Notes: generated from the sequence alone by a model not told the origin. A stretch of 64,000 nt of DNA from Pseudomonas fulva NBRC 16637 = DSM 17717 (GCF_000730565.1 NZ_BBIQ01000021.1:24991-88990); one strand, 5' to 3'. Shown: positions 34,637 to 43,514, numbered from the stretch's first letter. Program-made: numbers and translations.

Positions 34637-35950
34637 ATGAAAGTTCTTAAAGGCCAGGATATCCTGGCGCTTGGCTTTATGACGTTCGCGCTTTTCGTAG
34701 GCGCTGGCAACATCATCTTCCCGCCCATCGTCGGCCTGCAATCCGGCCCGCATGTATGGATGGCTGCGCTGGGCTTTTTGGTCACGGCGGTAGGGCTGCC
34801 TGTGATCACCGTGGTCGCCCTGGCCAAGGTAGGCGGCGGCATGGATGCGCTGAGCAGCCCGATTGGCAAGTTCTTCGGTGGCCTGCTGGCAGCCGTTTGC
34901 TACCTGTCGGTCGGCCCCTTGTTCGCAACACCGCGTACCGCGACGGTATCGTTTGAAGTGGGTGTAGCGCCGTTGACGGGTGAAAGCCCGCTGGCGTTGT
35001 TCATCTACAGCCTGGTCTACTTCATCGTGGTGCTGGCGGTGTCGATGTACCCTGGCAAGCTGCTGGACACCGTGGGTCGGTTCCTGGCACCGCTCAAAAT
35101 CATCGCGCTGGCCGTGCTTGGCATCGCGGCATTCGCATTGCCAGCGGGCACCATTGGCGAGGCGCAGCCTGCCTATGCTGCTGCTGCGTTCTCCAAGGGC
35201 TTCTCCGACGGCTACCTGACCATGGATACGCTCGGGGCGCTGGTATTTGGCATCGTCATCGTCAACGCCATCCGCTCGCGCGGCGTTGAGTCGCCCAAGT
35301 TGATCACCCGCTATGCCATCATTGCCGGGCTGATTGCCGGTGTTGGTCTGGCGCTGGTGTACATCAGCCTGTTCCGCCTGGGCGCCGGTAGTCACGAAAT
35401 CGCGGCAGGGGCCAGCAACGGTGCGGCCGTGCTGCACGCCTATGTGCAACATACCTTCGGCTCGCTGGGCAGCGGCTTCCTGGCCGTGTTGATCGCGCTG
35501 GCCTGCCTGGTGACTGCCGTGGGCCTGACCTGCGCGTGTGCCGAGTACTTCAGCCAGATCCTGCCGTTGTCCTACCGCGCACTGGTCGTGATCCTGGCGG
35601 GCTTCTCGCTGCTGGTGTCCAACCTGGGGCTTACCAAGCTGATCATGTTCTCGATCCCTGTGCTTACCGCCATCTACCCGCCGTGCATCGTCGTGGTGGG
35701 GTTGAGCTTCGTGAACGACCTGTGGAACTCGCCAACGCGCATCCTTGGCCCGGTAATGCTGGTTTCGTTGCTGTTCGGCATGGTCGATGCCGTTAAAGGC
35801 AGCAGCATTGCCCACGTGCTCCCGGACTTCATGGCGCACTTGCCGTTGAGCGATCAGGGCCTTGCCTGGCTGGTGCCGTCGGTGGTGACCTTGGTGGGTG
35901 CAGTGGTATGCGATCGCATGCTCGGCAAGCCCCGTCAGGCCATGGCATGA
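34637..35950 (+). CDS. brnQ: Branched-chain amino acid:cation symporter (BrnQ/BraB family)
   Basis: A 437-aa inner-membrane carrier of the LIVCS family for leucine, isoleucine and valine uptake. About 12 helices are visible. The N-terminal signature GFMTFALFVGAGNIIFPP and FGIVIVNAIRSRGV are typical. A GTG at 34622 could extend it by five residues; the ATG at 34637 aligns with family N-termini. No Shine-Dalgarno site is obvious for either. In Pseudomonas the paralogues braB and braZ differ in ion coupling, and which one this is cannot be told here. It is monocistronic with its own terminator. Confidence 0.9.
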   Translation: MKVLKGQDILALGFMTFALFVGAGNIIFPPIVGLQSGPHVWMAALGFLVTAVGLPVITVVALAKVGGGMDALSSPIGKFFGGLLAAVCYLSVGPLFATPRTATVSFEVGVAPLTGESPLALFIYSLVYFIVVLAVSMYPGKLLDTVGRFLAPLKIIALAVLGIAAFALPAGTIGEAQPAYAAAAFSKGFSDGYLTMDTLGALVFGIVIVNAIRSRGVESPKLITRYAIIAGLIAGVGLALVYISLFRLGAGSHEIAAGASNGAAVLHAYVQHTFGSLGSGFLAVLIALACLVTAVGLTCACAEYFSQILPLSYRALVVILAGFSLLVSNLGLTKLIMFSIPVLTAIYPPCIVVVGLSFVNDLWNSPTRILGPVMLVSLLFGMVDAVKGSSIAHVLPDFMAHLPLSDQGLAWLVPSVVTLVGAVVCDRMLGKPRQAMA

Positions 35951-36017
35951 GTCGCTAAGCACAAGGTCCGGCATTGGCCACAAGCCATGGGATGCTGGAC
36001 CCACCGCTTGGCAGCGC

Positions 36018-36047
36018 AAGCCCCGCATTCGCAAGGATGCGGGGCTT
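36018..36047 (+). terminator. Rho-independent terminator of brnQ
   Basis: AAGCCCCGCAT / ATGCGGGGCTT, an 11-bp stem with an 8-nt loop, followed by a short T-run. Confidence 0.9.
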
Positions 36048-36186
36048 TTGTTCGCATGCACCCTGCCAAACGCCGCAAGCGAACCGCCCTGGAAATTATT
36101 CTTCGGAGTTTGCGTGCCTTTTGCGGCTTGCCAGCGTCGAAAGACGGTCTTTATGCTTTCGGCACATGGCACCTACGGATCTCTGC

Positions 36187-36936
36187 ATGAACTTCATCCT
36201 GAGTAATCTCAATAACCTCATAGCGGCATGCTGGTTCGTGCTGTGCTGGGGCGGTTATACGCGCTATGCCATCTGGAAGGGGCGGGACACTGCATGCCTG
36301 GCCAGCGTGCTGCATTTGTATCGCGAGGACTGGATGCGCAGGATGCTGCTGCGTGACAACCGCATTGCCGATGCCAGCGTGATCGGCAACCTGGAACGCA
36401 ACGCCTCGTTTTTTGCCTCCAGCACCCTGATCATTCTCGCCGGTATCCTGACGGTGCTGGGAGCTTCCGACCGCGCGTTGTCGTTGCTGGCCGACCTGCC
36501 GTTGGTACAGCAGGCCTCCCAAGGGATGTCGGAGATCAAGTTGCTGTGCCTGGCCACGGTGTTCGTGTATGCCTTCTTCACGTTCAGCTGGTGCATGCGT
36601 CAATACAACTTCGCTGCTGTCTTGGTGGGCTCGGCGCCCATGATCGGCGAGCGCCAGGTCAGCGAACTAGAACGCAAGGCCTTTGCCTTGAGGGCTGCCA
36701 GGGTGTTGTCGTTGGCTGCCAACCAATTCAACTTCGGGCTGCGCGCCTATTACTTCGGCATGGCCATGTTGAGCTGGTTTATCAACCCCTGGTTGTTCAT
36801 GGCGGTAAGTGTAGGGGTTGTGCTGATTCTTTATCGCCGCGAGTTCCACTCGGACGTGCTTGACGTCATGGTATTCACCCCCACCGAAAGTTCGACAGGT
36901 GAGGTGCATGCCTCCCAGTCCACTGTGCCTAACTGA
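36187..36936 (+). CDS. DUF599 family membrane protein
   Basis: A 249-aa inner-membrane protein with four or five hydrophobic segments (about residues 7-24, 75-95, 115-135, 185-220). The family core includes NLERNASFFASSTLIILAG and YNFAAVLVGSAP. No biochemical role is known for DUF599. The start at 36187 begins a hydrophobic N-terminus directly. In-frame sequence upstream runs back through the brnQ terminator, so it is excluded. It has its own terminator and no operon partner. Confidence 0.82.
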   Translation: MNFILSNLNNLIAACWFVLCWGGYTRYAIWKGRDTACLASVLHLYREDWMRRMLLRDNRIADASVIGNLERNASFFASSTLIILAGILTVLGASDRALSLLADLPLVQQASQGMSEIKLLCLATVFVYAFFTFSWCMRQYNFAAVLVGSAPMIGERQVSELERKAFALRAARVLSLAANQFNFGLRAYYFGMAMLSWFINPWLFMAVSVGVVLILYRREFHSDVLDVMVFTPTESSTGEVHASQSTVPN

Positions 36937-36963
36937 AACGATTAGTCCATGAATGACAGGCAT

Positions 36964-36991
36964 AAAAAAACCCGACATTGTCGGGTTTTTT
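36964..36991. terminator. Bidirectional terminator, DUF599 gene / small lipoprotein
   Basis: CCCGAC-ATT-GTCGGG with at least six A before and six T after, extending the stem. It lies between convergent genes. Confidence 0.93.
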
Positions 36992-37002
36992 GATCGGTTC
37001 GA

Positions 37003-37278
37003 TTACTGCTTGGCAGGATCGGCCGGAGTCGTGGTGGTTGCTGGAGTGGCTGGGGAAGCCTCTTCGGCAGCCTTACGATTGGCTTCGGCCTGGTCTTGGG
37101 CAGCTTCGGCGTTTTCCTTGGCAGCGTCGTTCATCTTGTCCTGTGCGTCACCCATCTTCTCCTGGGCTTCTTCACGGTGTTCTTGTGCGTCCTGGGCTTT
37201 GTCTTCGCTCGCTTTATCGCAAGCAGCCAGGCCCATGGCAGCAGCCAGCATCAGAGCAAAAGCAAATGGTTTACGCAT
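37003..37278 (-). CDS. Small coiled-coil lipoprotein
   Basis: A 91-aa protein. The signal peptide ends in lipobox LAAC (Cys20). The mature part is a very hydrophilic helix rich in Asp, Glu, Lys, Gln and Ala with heptad-like spacing, ending in a Pro/Thr-rich tail. AGGAGA lies upstream of the ATG. Small lipoproteins of this kind are common in pseudomonads and usually have no assigned role. Envelope stress or osmoprotection would be speculation. It is monocistronic and convergent with the DUF599 gene. Confidence 0.8.
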   Translation of the reverse strand: MRKPFAFALMLAAAMGLAACDKASEDKAQDAQEHREEAQEKMGDAQDKMNDAAKENAEAAQDQAEANRKAAEEASPATPATTTTPADPAKQ

Positions 37279-37710
37279 GAGGGTGTCTCTCCTTGGTGGA
37301 ATAAGTTGACTTGATGCTTCGAGTCGGGGCCTGCTGGATTAGTTCCACCGTCAGTACACAGATATTAAATATCTTGAAACTGAACTTCCGGCCCTGGCGA
37401 GTGTTTCGCACTAAGGTGGGTTATCCGTTGCGGGCAACTGCCACTTAGCCGGTATCACAATGTACGCGAGGTACGAACATGCATGGCTCTTTGCTGTTTC
37501 TGTATCGACGCCCGTCCTAACCCGGAAACGTTACACCGCCCGCGGCAAGCAGGGCGGCACAGCGGCTCGCCATGACCCGCTCGGATTTGAAGATCGAACC
37601 ATGCAGGCCCTTGAAATCGATTTGGCAGCCCCCATCTGCATGACATCCGCCGCCAACGCAGCCATTTTGCCGCTTGGCGACCACTGTCATCTGATCGGAG
37701 TTTGAAGAAC
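37279..37710. other. Control region between the small lipoprotein gene and htpG
   Basis: 432 nt without a convincing gene. It holds the sigma-32 promoter of htpG and a perfect AT-rich inverted repeat AGATATT-A-AATATCT (37360-37374). An open frame at 37460-37705 runs across the sigma-32 promoter, lacks family features and is not called. Confidence 0.7.
37610..37637 (+). promoter_or_regulatory. Heat-shock (sigma-32) promoter of htpG
   Basis: CTTGAAA (37610-37616), 13-nt spacer, CCCCATCT (37630-37637). This is essentially the full RpoH consensus and lies about 75 nt upstream of the htpG start. Confidence 0.9.
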
Positions 37711-39615
37711 ATGAGCGTGGAGACTCAAAAAGAAACGCTGGGCTTCCAGACCGAGGTAAAGCAACTGCTGCACCTCATGATCCATTCCTTGTACTCGAAC
37801 AAGGAGATCTTCCTGCGCGAACTGATCTCCAACGCCTCCGACGCCTCCGATAAGCTGCGCTTCGAGGCGCTGGCTAAGCCTGAACTGCTCGAAGGCGATG
37901 CCGACCTGAAGATTCGCCTGAGCTTCGACAAGGAGGCCGGTACGGTCACCCTCGAGGATAACGGCATCGGTATGACCCGCGATGACGTCATCGCTCACTT
38001 GGGCACCATTGCCAAATCCGGCACTGCCGACTTCATGAAGAACCTCACCGGCGATCAGAAGAAAGACTCGCACCTGATCGGTCAGTTCGGCGTGGGCTTC
38101 TACTCGGCATTCATCGTGGCCGATCAGGTCGATGTCTACAGCCGTCGTGCAGGCCAGCCTGCCAGCGAAGGCGTGCACTGGTCGTCCAAGGGCGAGGGCG
38201 AGTTCGAAGTTGCGACCGTCGACAAGCCTGAGCGCGGTACCCGCATTGTCCTGCACCTGAAAAAAGACGAGCTGGAATTCGCCGATGGCTGGCGCCTGCG
38301 CAACGTGGTCAAAAAGTATTCCGATCACATTGCCCTGCCAATCCAGTTGCCCAAGGAGCAGGCAGCCGCCGAAGGCGAAGAGCAGCCAGCCGAAGAGTGG
38401 GAAACCGTCAACCGTGCAAGCGCCCTGTGGACCCGTCCGCGTACCGAGATCAAGGACGAGGAATACCAGGAGTTCTACAAGCACATCGGCCATGACTTCG
38501 AAAACCCGTTGGCCTGGAGCCATAACAAGGTCGAAGGCAAGCTCGAATACAACTCGCTGCTGTACGTGCCTGCCCGTGCACCGTTCGACCTGTACCAGCG
38601 CGAAGCCCCGCGCGGCTTGAAGCTGTACGTGCAGCGCGTGTTCATCATGGATCAGGCCGAGTCGTTCCTGCCGCTTTACCTGCGCTTCATCAAGGGTGTC
38701 GTGGACTCCAACGACCTGTCGCTGAACGTGTCGCGGGAAATCCTGCAGAAAGACCCGATCATCGATTCGATGAAGACCGCGTTGACCAAGCGCGTGCTGG
38801 ACATGCTCGAAAAACTGTCCAAGAACGAGCCCGAGCAGTACAAGAGTTTCTGGAAAAACTTCGGTCAGGTATTGAAAGAGGGGCCGGCCGAAGACTTTGC
38901 CAACAAGGAAAAGATCGCTGGCCTGTTGCGCTTCGCGTCCACCCAGGACGAAAGCGGCGAGCAGAGTGTGTCGCTGGCTGACTACCTGGCCCGCGCCAAG
39001 GAAGGGCAGGACAAGATCTACTACCTCACCGGCGAGTCCTACGCGCAGGTCAAGAACAGCCCGCACCTCGAAGTCTTCCGCAAGAAAGGCATCGAAGTGT
39101 TGCTGTTGACCGACCGCATCGACGAGTGGCTGATGAGCTACCTGAACGAATTTGACGGCAAGGCGTTCGTGGATGTGGCCCGTGGCGATCTGGACCTGGG
39201 CAAACTTGATACCGAAGAGGACAAGAAGGCCCAGGAAGAAGTCGCCAAGGATAAGGAAGGCTTGGTGGAGCGCCTGAAAACCGCACTGGGCGAAAACGTC
39301 GCCGAAGTGCGTGTCTCCCATCGCCTGACTGATTCGCCAGCCATCCTGGCCATCGGCGAGCAGGACCTGGGGTTGCAGATGCGCCAGATTCTGGAAGCCA
39401 GCGGCCAGAAAGTGCCCGATTCCAAGCCTATCTTCGAGTTCAACCCAACCCACCCGCTGATCGAGAAGCTCGATCACGAACAGAGTGAGGACCGCTTCGC
39501 CGAGCTGTCGCACATCCTGTTCGACCAGGCCGCGCTGGCAGCCGGTGATAGCCTGAAGGATCCAGCAGCCTATGTGCGGCGCCTGAACAAGCTGTTGGTC
39601 GAGTTGTCTGCTTGA
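37711..39615 (+). CDS. htpG: HtpG, bacterial Hsp90 chaperone
   Basis: A 634-aa ATP-dependent dimeric chaperone. The N-terminal GHKL ATPase domain shows LHLMIHSLYSNKEIFLREL, LISNASDASDK, DNGIGM and GQFGVGFYSAF. The middle domain has RVFIMD and LYLRFIKGVVDS-DLSLNVSRE. The C-terminal dimerisation domain has normal length and, as usual in bacteria, no MEEVD tail. The ATG at 37711 matches the family start; an upstream TTG at 37702 is less likely. It is controlled by the sigma-32 promoter at 37610-37637 and ended by a terminator. Confidence 0.97.
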   Translation: MSVETQKETLGFQTEVKQLLHLMIHSLYSNKEIFLRELISNASDASDKLRFEALAKPELLEGDADLKIRLSFDKEAGTVTLEDNGIGMTRDDVIAHLGTIAKSGTADFMKNLTGDQKKDSHLIGQFGVGFYSAFIVADQVDVYSRRAGQPASEGVHWSSKGEGEFEVATVDKPERGTRIVLHLKKDELEFADGWRLRNVVKKYSDHIALPIQLPKEQAAAEGEEQPAEEWETVNRASALWTRPRTEIKDEEYQEFYKHIGHDFENPLAWSHNKVEGKLEYNSLLYVPARAPFDLYQREAPRGLKLYVQRVFIMDQAESFLPLYLRFIKGVVDSNDLSLNVSREILQKDPIIDSMKTALTKRVLDMLEKLSKNEPEQYKSFWKNFGQVLKEGPAEDFANKEKIAGLLRFASTQDESGEQSVSLADYLARAKEGQDKIYYLTGESYAQVKNSPHLEVFRKKGIEVLLLTDRIDEWLMSYLNEFDGKAFVDVARGDLDLGKLDTEEDKKAQEEVAKDKEGLVERLKTALGENVAEVRVSHRLTDSPAILAIGEQDLGLQMRQILEASGQKVPDSKPIFEFNPTHPLIEKLDHEQSEDRFAELSHILFDQAALAAGDSLKDPAAYVRRLNKLLVELSA

Positions 39616-39629
39616 ATTGACGTATGGCT

Positions 39630-39651
39630 AAAGCCCGCTTCGGCGGGCTTT
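39630..39651 (+). terminator. Rho-independent terminator of htpG
   Basis: AAAGCCCGC-TTCG-GCGGGCTTT, a 9-bp stem with a stable tetraloop and a T-run to 39654. Confidence 0.93.
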
Positions 39652-39679
39652 TTTCATGGTGCAGCCTGAGGAGTACAGC

Positions 39680-40405
39680 ATGAGTAAGGTAGTCGTCGAA
39701 TCTTTGATCCACCACCTGTCCGGCAAGACCTTCGAAAGCCGTTTGGCCTATGAGCCCGGCGCCCTGGGTCGACCTGGCCTGGTGATGGCGCCCAACTGGA
39801 TGGGCGTGACCGAAGGGGCCGAGCGCATCGCCAAGGAGGTGGCAGCGCAAGGTTATGTGGTGCTGCTCGTCGATCTCTATGGGCAGACCGTTCGCCCGGC
39901 GAATGCCGATGAAGCGGGCGCAGCAATGATGCCGCTCAAAAACGACCGCGGCGAGTTGCGCAGGCGCATGGAAGGTGCCCTTGCCCAGTTGCTCGGTCAG
40001 TCCAAGGCGCCACTGAGCCCAGGCAAGGTGGCTACCTTCGGGTTCTGCTTTGGGGGCTGCTGCGCGCTCGAACTGGCGCGTGCGGGGGCTGATCTTCGTG
40101 CAGCGATCTCCTTCCATGGCACGCTGGACACGCCTGACCCCGAGGATGCCAAACGCATCAAGGGCTCGGTCCTGGTGCTGCATGGCGCATCCGATCCCTT
40201 GGTGCCCAAAGAGCAGCTACCGGCATTCGAAGACGAAATGAACGCCGCCAAGGTCGATTGGCAACTGGTGAGCTATGGCGGGGCGGTGCATTCGTTCACC
40301 GACCCGGATGCCAACGTGCCCGGCAAGACACAGTATGACCGGCGCACGTCCGAGCGCGCCTTCCGCGCGATGCACAACCTGCTGGTCGAGGTATTCCAGC
40401 GCTAG
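39680..40405 (+). CDS. Dienelactone hydrolase family protein
   Basis: A 241-aa alpha/beta hydrolase. The catalytic triad is visible: Cys123 in GFCFGGCCALELA, Asp172 in LHGASDPLVP and His204 in GAVHSFTDP. These match the positions in classical dienelactone hydrolase. It should be a soluble cytosolic hydrolase. The natural substrate is unknown because no catechol-degradation genes are near. The ATG at 39680 has GAGGAG 7 nt upstream. An ATG at 39656 lies inside the htpG terminator tail and is rejected. Confidence 0.85.
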   Translation: MSKVVVESLIHHLSGKTFESRLAYEPGALGRPGLVMAPNWMGVTEGAERIAKEVAAQGYVVLLVDLYGQTVRPANADEAGAAMMPLKNDRGELRRRMEGALAQLLGQSKAPLSPGKVATFGFCFGGCCALELARAGADLRAAISFHGTLDTPDPEDAKRIKGSVLVLHGASDPLVPKEQLPAFEDEMNAAKVDWQLVSYGGAVHSFTDPDANVPGKTQYDRRTSERAFRAMHNLLVEVFQR

Positions 40406-40422
40406 CGCGCAGGTGGCCGCAG

Positions 40423-40469
40423 TGTGCGGTTCGCCAGCCCTGCTTTGATGGCAAGGCTGGCGAACCGCA
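40423..40469. terminator. Very stable hairpin after the dienelactone hydrolase gene
   Basis: A perfect 16-bp inverted repeat (GTGCGGTTCGCCAGCC and its complement, 15-nt loop). It lacks a T-run, so it may stabilise the 3' end, end transcription poorly, or be a repeat-type palindrome. Confidence 0.5.
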
Positions 40470-40519
40470 CGCTGCGCGTGCAGGTCTAGTAGGTTTGCCC
40501 CCTTACAAGGAAACCCACC

Positions 40520-41524
40520 ATGATCGCCAGAGCACTGGCCTGCGTAGCGTTGACCGCCTGGCTGGGGCCAGGGGCCGAGGCCCGTGAATACCGTTACAGC
40601 GATGCTCACCTGCATTACGTGGATTTCTTCCAGGAATCCGAAGGTATGCCGGCGCTGCTCAAGGCCATGGACGCTGCAGGCATCGATCAGTCGATGATTT
40701 CGGGCATTCCCGTTGCCAAGAAATGGCATGAAGACGAGCCCAAGCGTCCCCGCTATTACGCCGGCGACGATGCGGACGCCTATTGGTACAGCGCCACCGA
40801 TACCTATGTAGCAGCGGCGCTGCAGCCATTGTCGGACGAACAACGCAAGCGATTCCATCCCTTCCTGACCGGCTTCAATCCAGTCGACAAGAATGCCGTG
40901 AGCCATATCGAACGCATGCTCGACCTTTACCCAGGCCTCTGGCAGGGTATTGGCGAGGTATTCACCCGTCACGATGACCTGACGGCGTTGACCAGCGGCG
41001 AAACCCCGCGTGCCAACAACGAAGCCATGACACGGGTCTATCACCTGGCCGCCGAGCGCGACCTGCCGGTGCTGTTGCATTCCAACATCACTTCCAAGCG
41101 CGAGCGTAACCCGTTGTACCTGGCCGAGATCGAAGAGCCCCTGCGCAATCATCCGCATACGCGTTTCATCTGGGCACACGCCGGCAGCAGCATGGAAATT
41201 CACCGGCATCAGACACAGATGGATTTTCTACTGCCGGTGCTGACGCGATTACTCGAAGACTACCCGAACCTGTACGTGGACCTGTCGTGGAGTGTGCTCA
41301 AGCCCTACCTGCTCGATGAACAGGACGTCCCACGCAAAGCCTGGCTGGCGCTCGTTGAACGCTACCCAACGCGGTTCATGCTGGGCTCGGATGTGGTCGG
41401 CCGCTTCGATAGCCTGGGAGAGGAGATGGACAGTTTCAGGCCATTTCTGGATGCCTTGCCCGAGGATGTAGCCAGACGCGTGGCCAAGGACAACTTTCTG
41501 GCTGTGCTGCCCAAGGGTAAATGA
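40520..41524 (+). CDS. Exported amidohydrolase-2 family metal-dependent hydrolase
   Basis: A 334-aa protein with a signal peptide (MIARALACVALTAWLGPGAEA, cleavage near AEA-RE, shown here in one 20-residue-scale block as ALACVALTAWLGPG). It has an amidohydrolase TIM barrel: metal motif DAHLHYVDF at the start, LLHSNI, IWAHAGSSME and a C-terminal GSDVVGRF. The His-x-His, barrel His residues and final Asp are all present, so it should be active in the periplasm. The reaction (hydrolysis or decarboxylation) cannot be decided. AAGGAA lies before the ATG. It is monocistronic. Confidence 0.78.
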   Translation: MIARALACVALTAWLGPGAEAREYRYSDAHLHYVDFFQESEGMPALLKAMDAAGIDQSMISGIPVAKKWHEDEPKRPRYYAGDDADAYWYSATDTYVAAALQPLSDEQRKRFHPFLTGFNPVDKNAVSHIERMLDLYPGLWQGIGEVFTRHDDLTALTSGETPRANNEAMTRVYHLAAERDLPVLLHSNITSKRERNPLYLAEIEEPLRNHPHTRFIWAHAGSSMEIHRHQTQMDFLLPVLTRLLEDYPNLYVDLSWSVLKPYLLDEQDVPRKAWLALVERYPTRFMLGSDVVGRFDSLGEEMDSFRPFLDALPEDVARRVAKDNFLAVLPKGK

Positions 41525-41574
41525 CAGCGTAGGTCGCGTCGGGCCCAACGGATCTGTTTTCCAGCGTAAATGAA

Positions 41575-41599
41575 AACGCCCCGAACCAGTCGGGGCGTT
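41575..41599 (-). terminator. Terminator of fabAB
   Basis: AACGCCCCGA / TCGGGGCGTT, a 10-bp stem with a 5-nt loop. On the minus strand the stem is followed by TTTTCA, so it serves fabAB. It may also stop the convergent amidohydrolase transcript. Confidence 0.85.
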
Positions 41600-41620
41600 C
41601 TCTATTGGCGCGTCAGCGAA

Positions 41621-42841
41621 TCACTTGCCTTCCCAGCGCTTGAGCACCAGGGTGGCATTGGTGCCGCCGAAACCGAAGCTGTTGCTCATGACCGTATCGA
41701 TCTTGGCATTTTCTTCGGTCTTGCGCAGGATCGGCAGGTCAGCGACCGCCGGGTCCAGTTCGTCGATGTTGGCCGAGCCAGCGATGAAGTTGTTTTCCAT
41801 CATCAGCAAGCAGTAGATCGCCTCGTGTACACCGGCAGCCCCCAGCGAGTGGCCGGACAGGCTCTTGGTTGAGCTGATCTTCGGTGCATTTTCGCCGAAC
41901 ACTTCGCGCACACCCTTCATTTCGGCAACGTCGCCCACTGGGGTAGAGGTGCCGTGGGTGTTCAGGTAGTCGATCGGCGTGTCGACGGTCGACAGCGCCT
42001 GCTGCATGCAGCGGATGGCGCCTTCGCCGCTTGGGGCGACCATGTCGTAGCCGTCGGAGGTGGCGCCATAGCCGATGATCTCGGCGTAGATCTTGGCGCC
42101 ACGGGCCAGAGCGTGTTCCAGCTCTTCGACCACCACCATGCCACCGCCGCCGGCGATGACGAAGCCATCACGATCCGCGTCATAGGCACGCGAGGCCAGT
42201 TCCGGGGTTTCGTTGCGCTTGGTCGACAGGGCGCCCATGGCATCGAACAGGAACGACTGGCTCCAGTGCTCTTCTTCACCGCCGCCGGCGAACACGATGT
42301 CCTGCTTGCCCCACTGGATCTGCTCCAGTGCGGTGCCGATGCAGTGAGCCGATGTAGCGCAGGCGGAAGAGATCGAGTAGTTGATGCCCTTGATCTTGAA
42401 CGGCGTCGCCAGGCACGCCGAAACTGTGCTGCCCATGGTGCGAGTGACCCGGTAAGGGCCTACACGCTTGACGCCTTTTTCGCGCAGAGTATCCAGCGCT
42501 TCCATCTGGTTCAGGGTCGATGCACCGCCGGAGCCGGCCACCAGGCCGGTACGTGGGCTGGAGACCTGCTCATCGGTCAGGCCCGAGTCCTTGATGGCGT
42601 CCTGCATCGCCAGGTAGGCGTAGGCAGCCGCATGCCCGACGAAACGGAAGACCTTGCGGTCGATCAGCTCTTCGAGGTTGAGGTCGATGGAGCCGGAAAC
42701 CTGGCTACGCAGCCCCATTTCCTTGTATTCCGGGTTGTAACGGATACCCGGACGGCTGTTGCGCAGGTTTTCGGTGACGGTAGCTTTGTCATTGCCCAGG
42801 CACGACACGATGCCCAGACCAGTGATAACGACGCGGCGCAT
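41621..42841 (-). CDS. fabB: 3-oxoacyl-ACP synthase I
   Basis: A 406-aa beta-ketoacyl synthase that elongates cis-3-decenoyl-ACP, so with FabA it commits carbon to unsaturated fatty acids. Active-site Cys161 lies in SISSACATSAHC. The two histidines lie in LNTHGTSTPVGD and SLSGHSLGAAG. The N-terminus MRRVVITGLGIVSCLG is canonical. The gene lies 11 nt after fabA, as in other gammaproteobacterial fabAB operons. FabB versus FabF is decided by this context. Confidence 0.95.
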   Translation of the reverse strand: MRRVVITGLGIVSCLGNDKATVTENLRNSRPGIRYNPEYKEMGLRSQVSGSIDLNLEELIDRKVFRFVGHAAAYAYLAMQDAIKDSGLTDEQVSSPRTGLVAGSGGASTLNQMEALDTLREKGVKRVGPYRVTRTMGSTVSACLATPFKIKGINYSISSACATSAHCIGTALEQIQWGKQDIVFAGGGEEEHWSQSFLFDAMGALSTKRNETPELASRAYDADRDGFVIAGGGGMVVVEELEHALARGAKIYAEIIGYGATSDGYDMVAPSGEGAIRCMQQALSTVDTPIDYLNTHGTSTPVGDVAEMKGVREVFGENAPKISSTKSLSGHSLGAAGVHEAIYCLLMMENNFIAGSANIDELDPAVADLPILRKTEENAKIDTVMSNSFGFGGTNATLVLKRWEGK

Positions 42842-42852
42842 GCGAATAACCC

Positions 42853-43368
42853 TTAGAAGTTGTCAGTGGAGGTGAACACGCCGACCCGCAGGCCTTCGGC
42901 GGTGTAGATCTCGCGGCCGTCGACGCTGACCGAACCATCGGCGATGGCCATGTTCAGCTTGCCTTTGAGCACGCGCTTGATGTGAATGTTGTAGGTGACG
43001 TTCTTGGCGGTAGGCAGCACCTGGCCGAAGAACTTCACTTCACCGGAGCCCAGTGCACGACCGCGGCCCGGCAGGCCTTGCCAGCCCAGGAAAAAGCCGA
43101 CCAGCTGCCACATGGCATCGAGGCCCAGGCAGCCTGGCATCACTGGGTCGCCTTCGAAATGGCAGGCAAAAAACCAAAGATCAGGATTGATGTCCAGCTC
43201 GGCGACCAATTCACCTTTGCCGTACTTGCCGCCTTCTTCACTGATGTGGGTGATGCGATCGACCATCAGCATGTTCGGCGCGGGCAGTTGCGCATTACCT
43301 GGGCCGAACAGCTCACCGCGACTGCAGCGCAGCAGGTCTTCCCGAGTAAAGGCGTGTTGTTTGGTCAT
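42853..43368 (-). CDS. fabA: 3-hydroxydecanoyl-ACP dehydratase/isomerase
   Basis: A 171-aa enzyme that dehydrates 3-hydroxydecanoyl-ACP and isomerises trans-2 to cis-3-decenoyl-ACP. His70 in FFACHFEGDPVMPG and Asp84 in LGLDAMW are at the same positions as in E. coli FabA. It is full length. GAGGAG lies 5 nt before the ATG. A short hairpin CCCCTGC / GCAGGGG (43386-43400) lies in the leader close to the ribosome binding site. Confidence 0.96.
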   Translation of the reverse strand: MTKQHAFTREDLLRCSRGELFGPGNAQLPAPNMLMVDRITHISEEGGKYGKGELVAELDINPDLWFFACHFEGDPVMPGCLGLDAMWQLVGFFLGWQGLPGRGRALGSGEVKFFGQVLPTAKNVTYNIHIKRVLKGKLNMAIADGSVSVDGREIYTAEGLRVGVFTSTDNF

Positions 43369-43484
43369 GCGAGCTCCTCAATAACCCCCTGCGGCAGGGG
43401 ATGAATCTTCCCGGCCAGCCCGTCACGCATCGCGAACGGGGCGGCAGCCTACAGGTAGACTATTGCGTTGTAGTGAAAGTCACA

Positions 43485-43514
43485 GCGCACCTGTCGAAAG
43501 AAGTACAGGTGTGC
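43485..43514. promoter_or_regulatory. Inverted repeat upstream of fabA
   Basis: GCGCACCTGT / ACAGGTGTGC, 10 bp with one mismatch and a 10-nt spacer. It lies just upstream of a plausible fabA promoter (TGTGAC-N16-TAGTCT on the minus strand). It could be the operator of an unsaturated-fatty-acid regulator such as DesT, but I cannot match it to a known consensus. Confidence 0.35.

Noticed and set aside
37373..37397. A second sigma-32 promoter (CTTGAAA at 37373)
   Set aside because: The -35 matches but no CCCCAT-type -10 element follows at the right distance.
37460..37705. An 81-codon frame upstream of htpG
   Set aside because: It runs across the sigma-32 promoter and has no ribosome binding site or recognisable domain.
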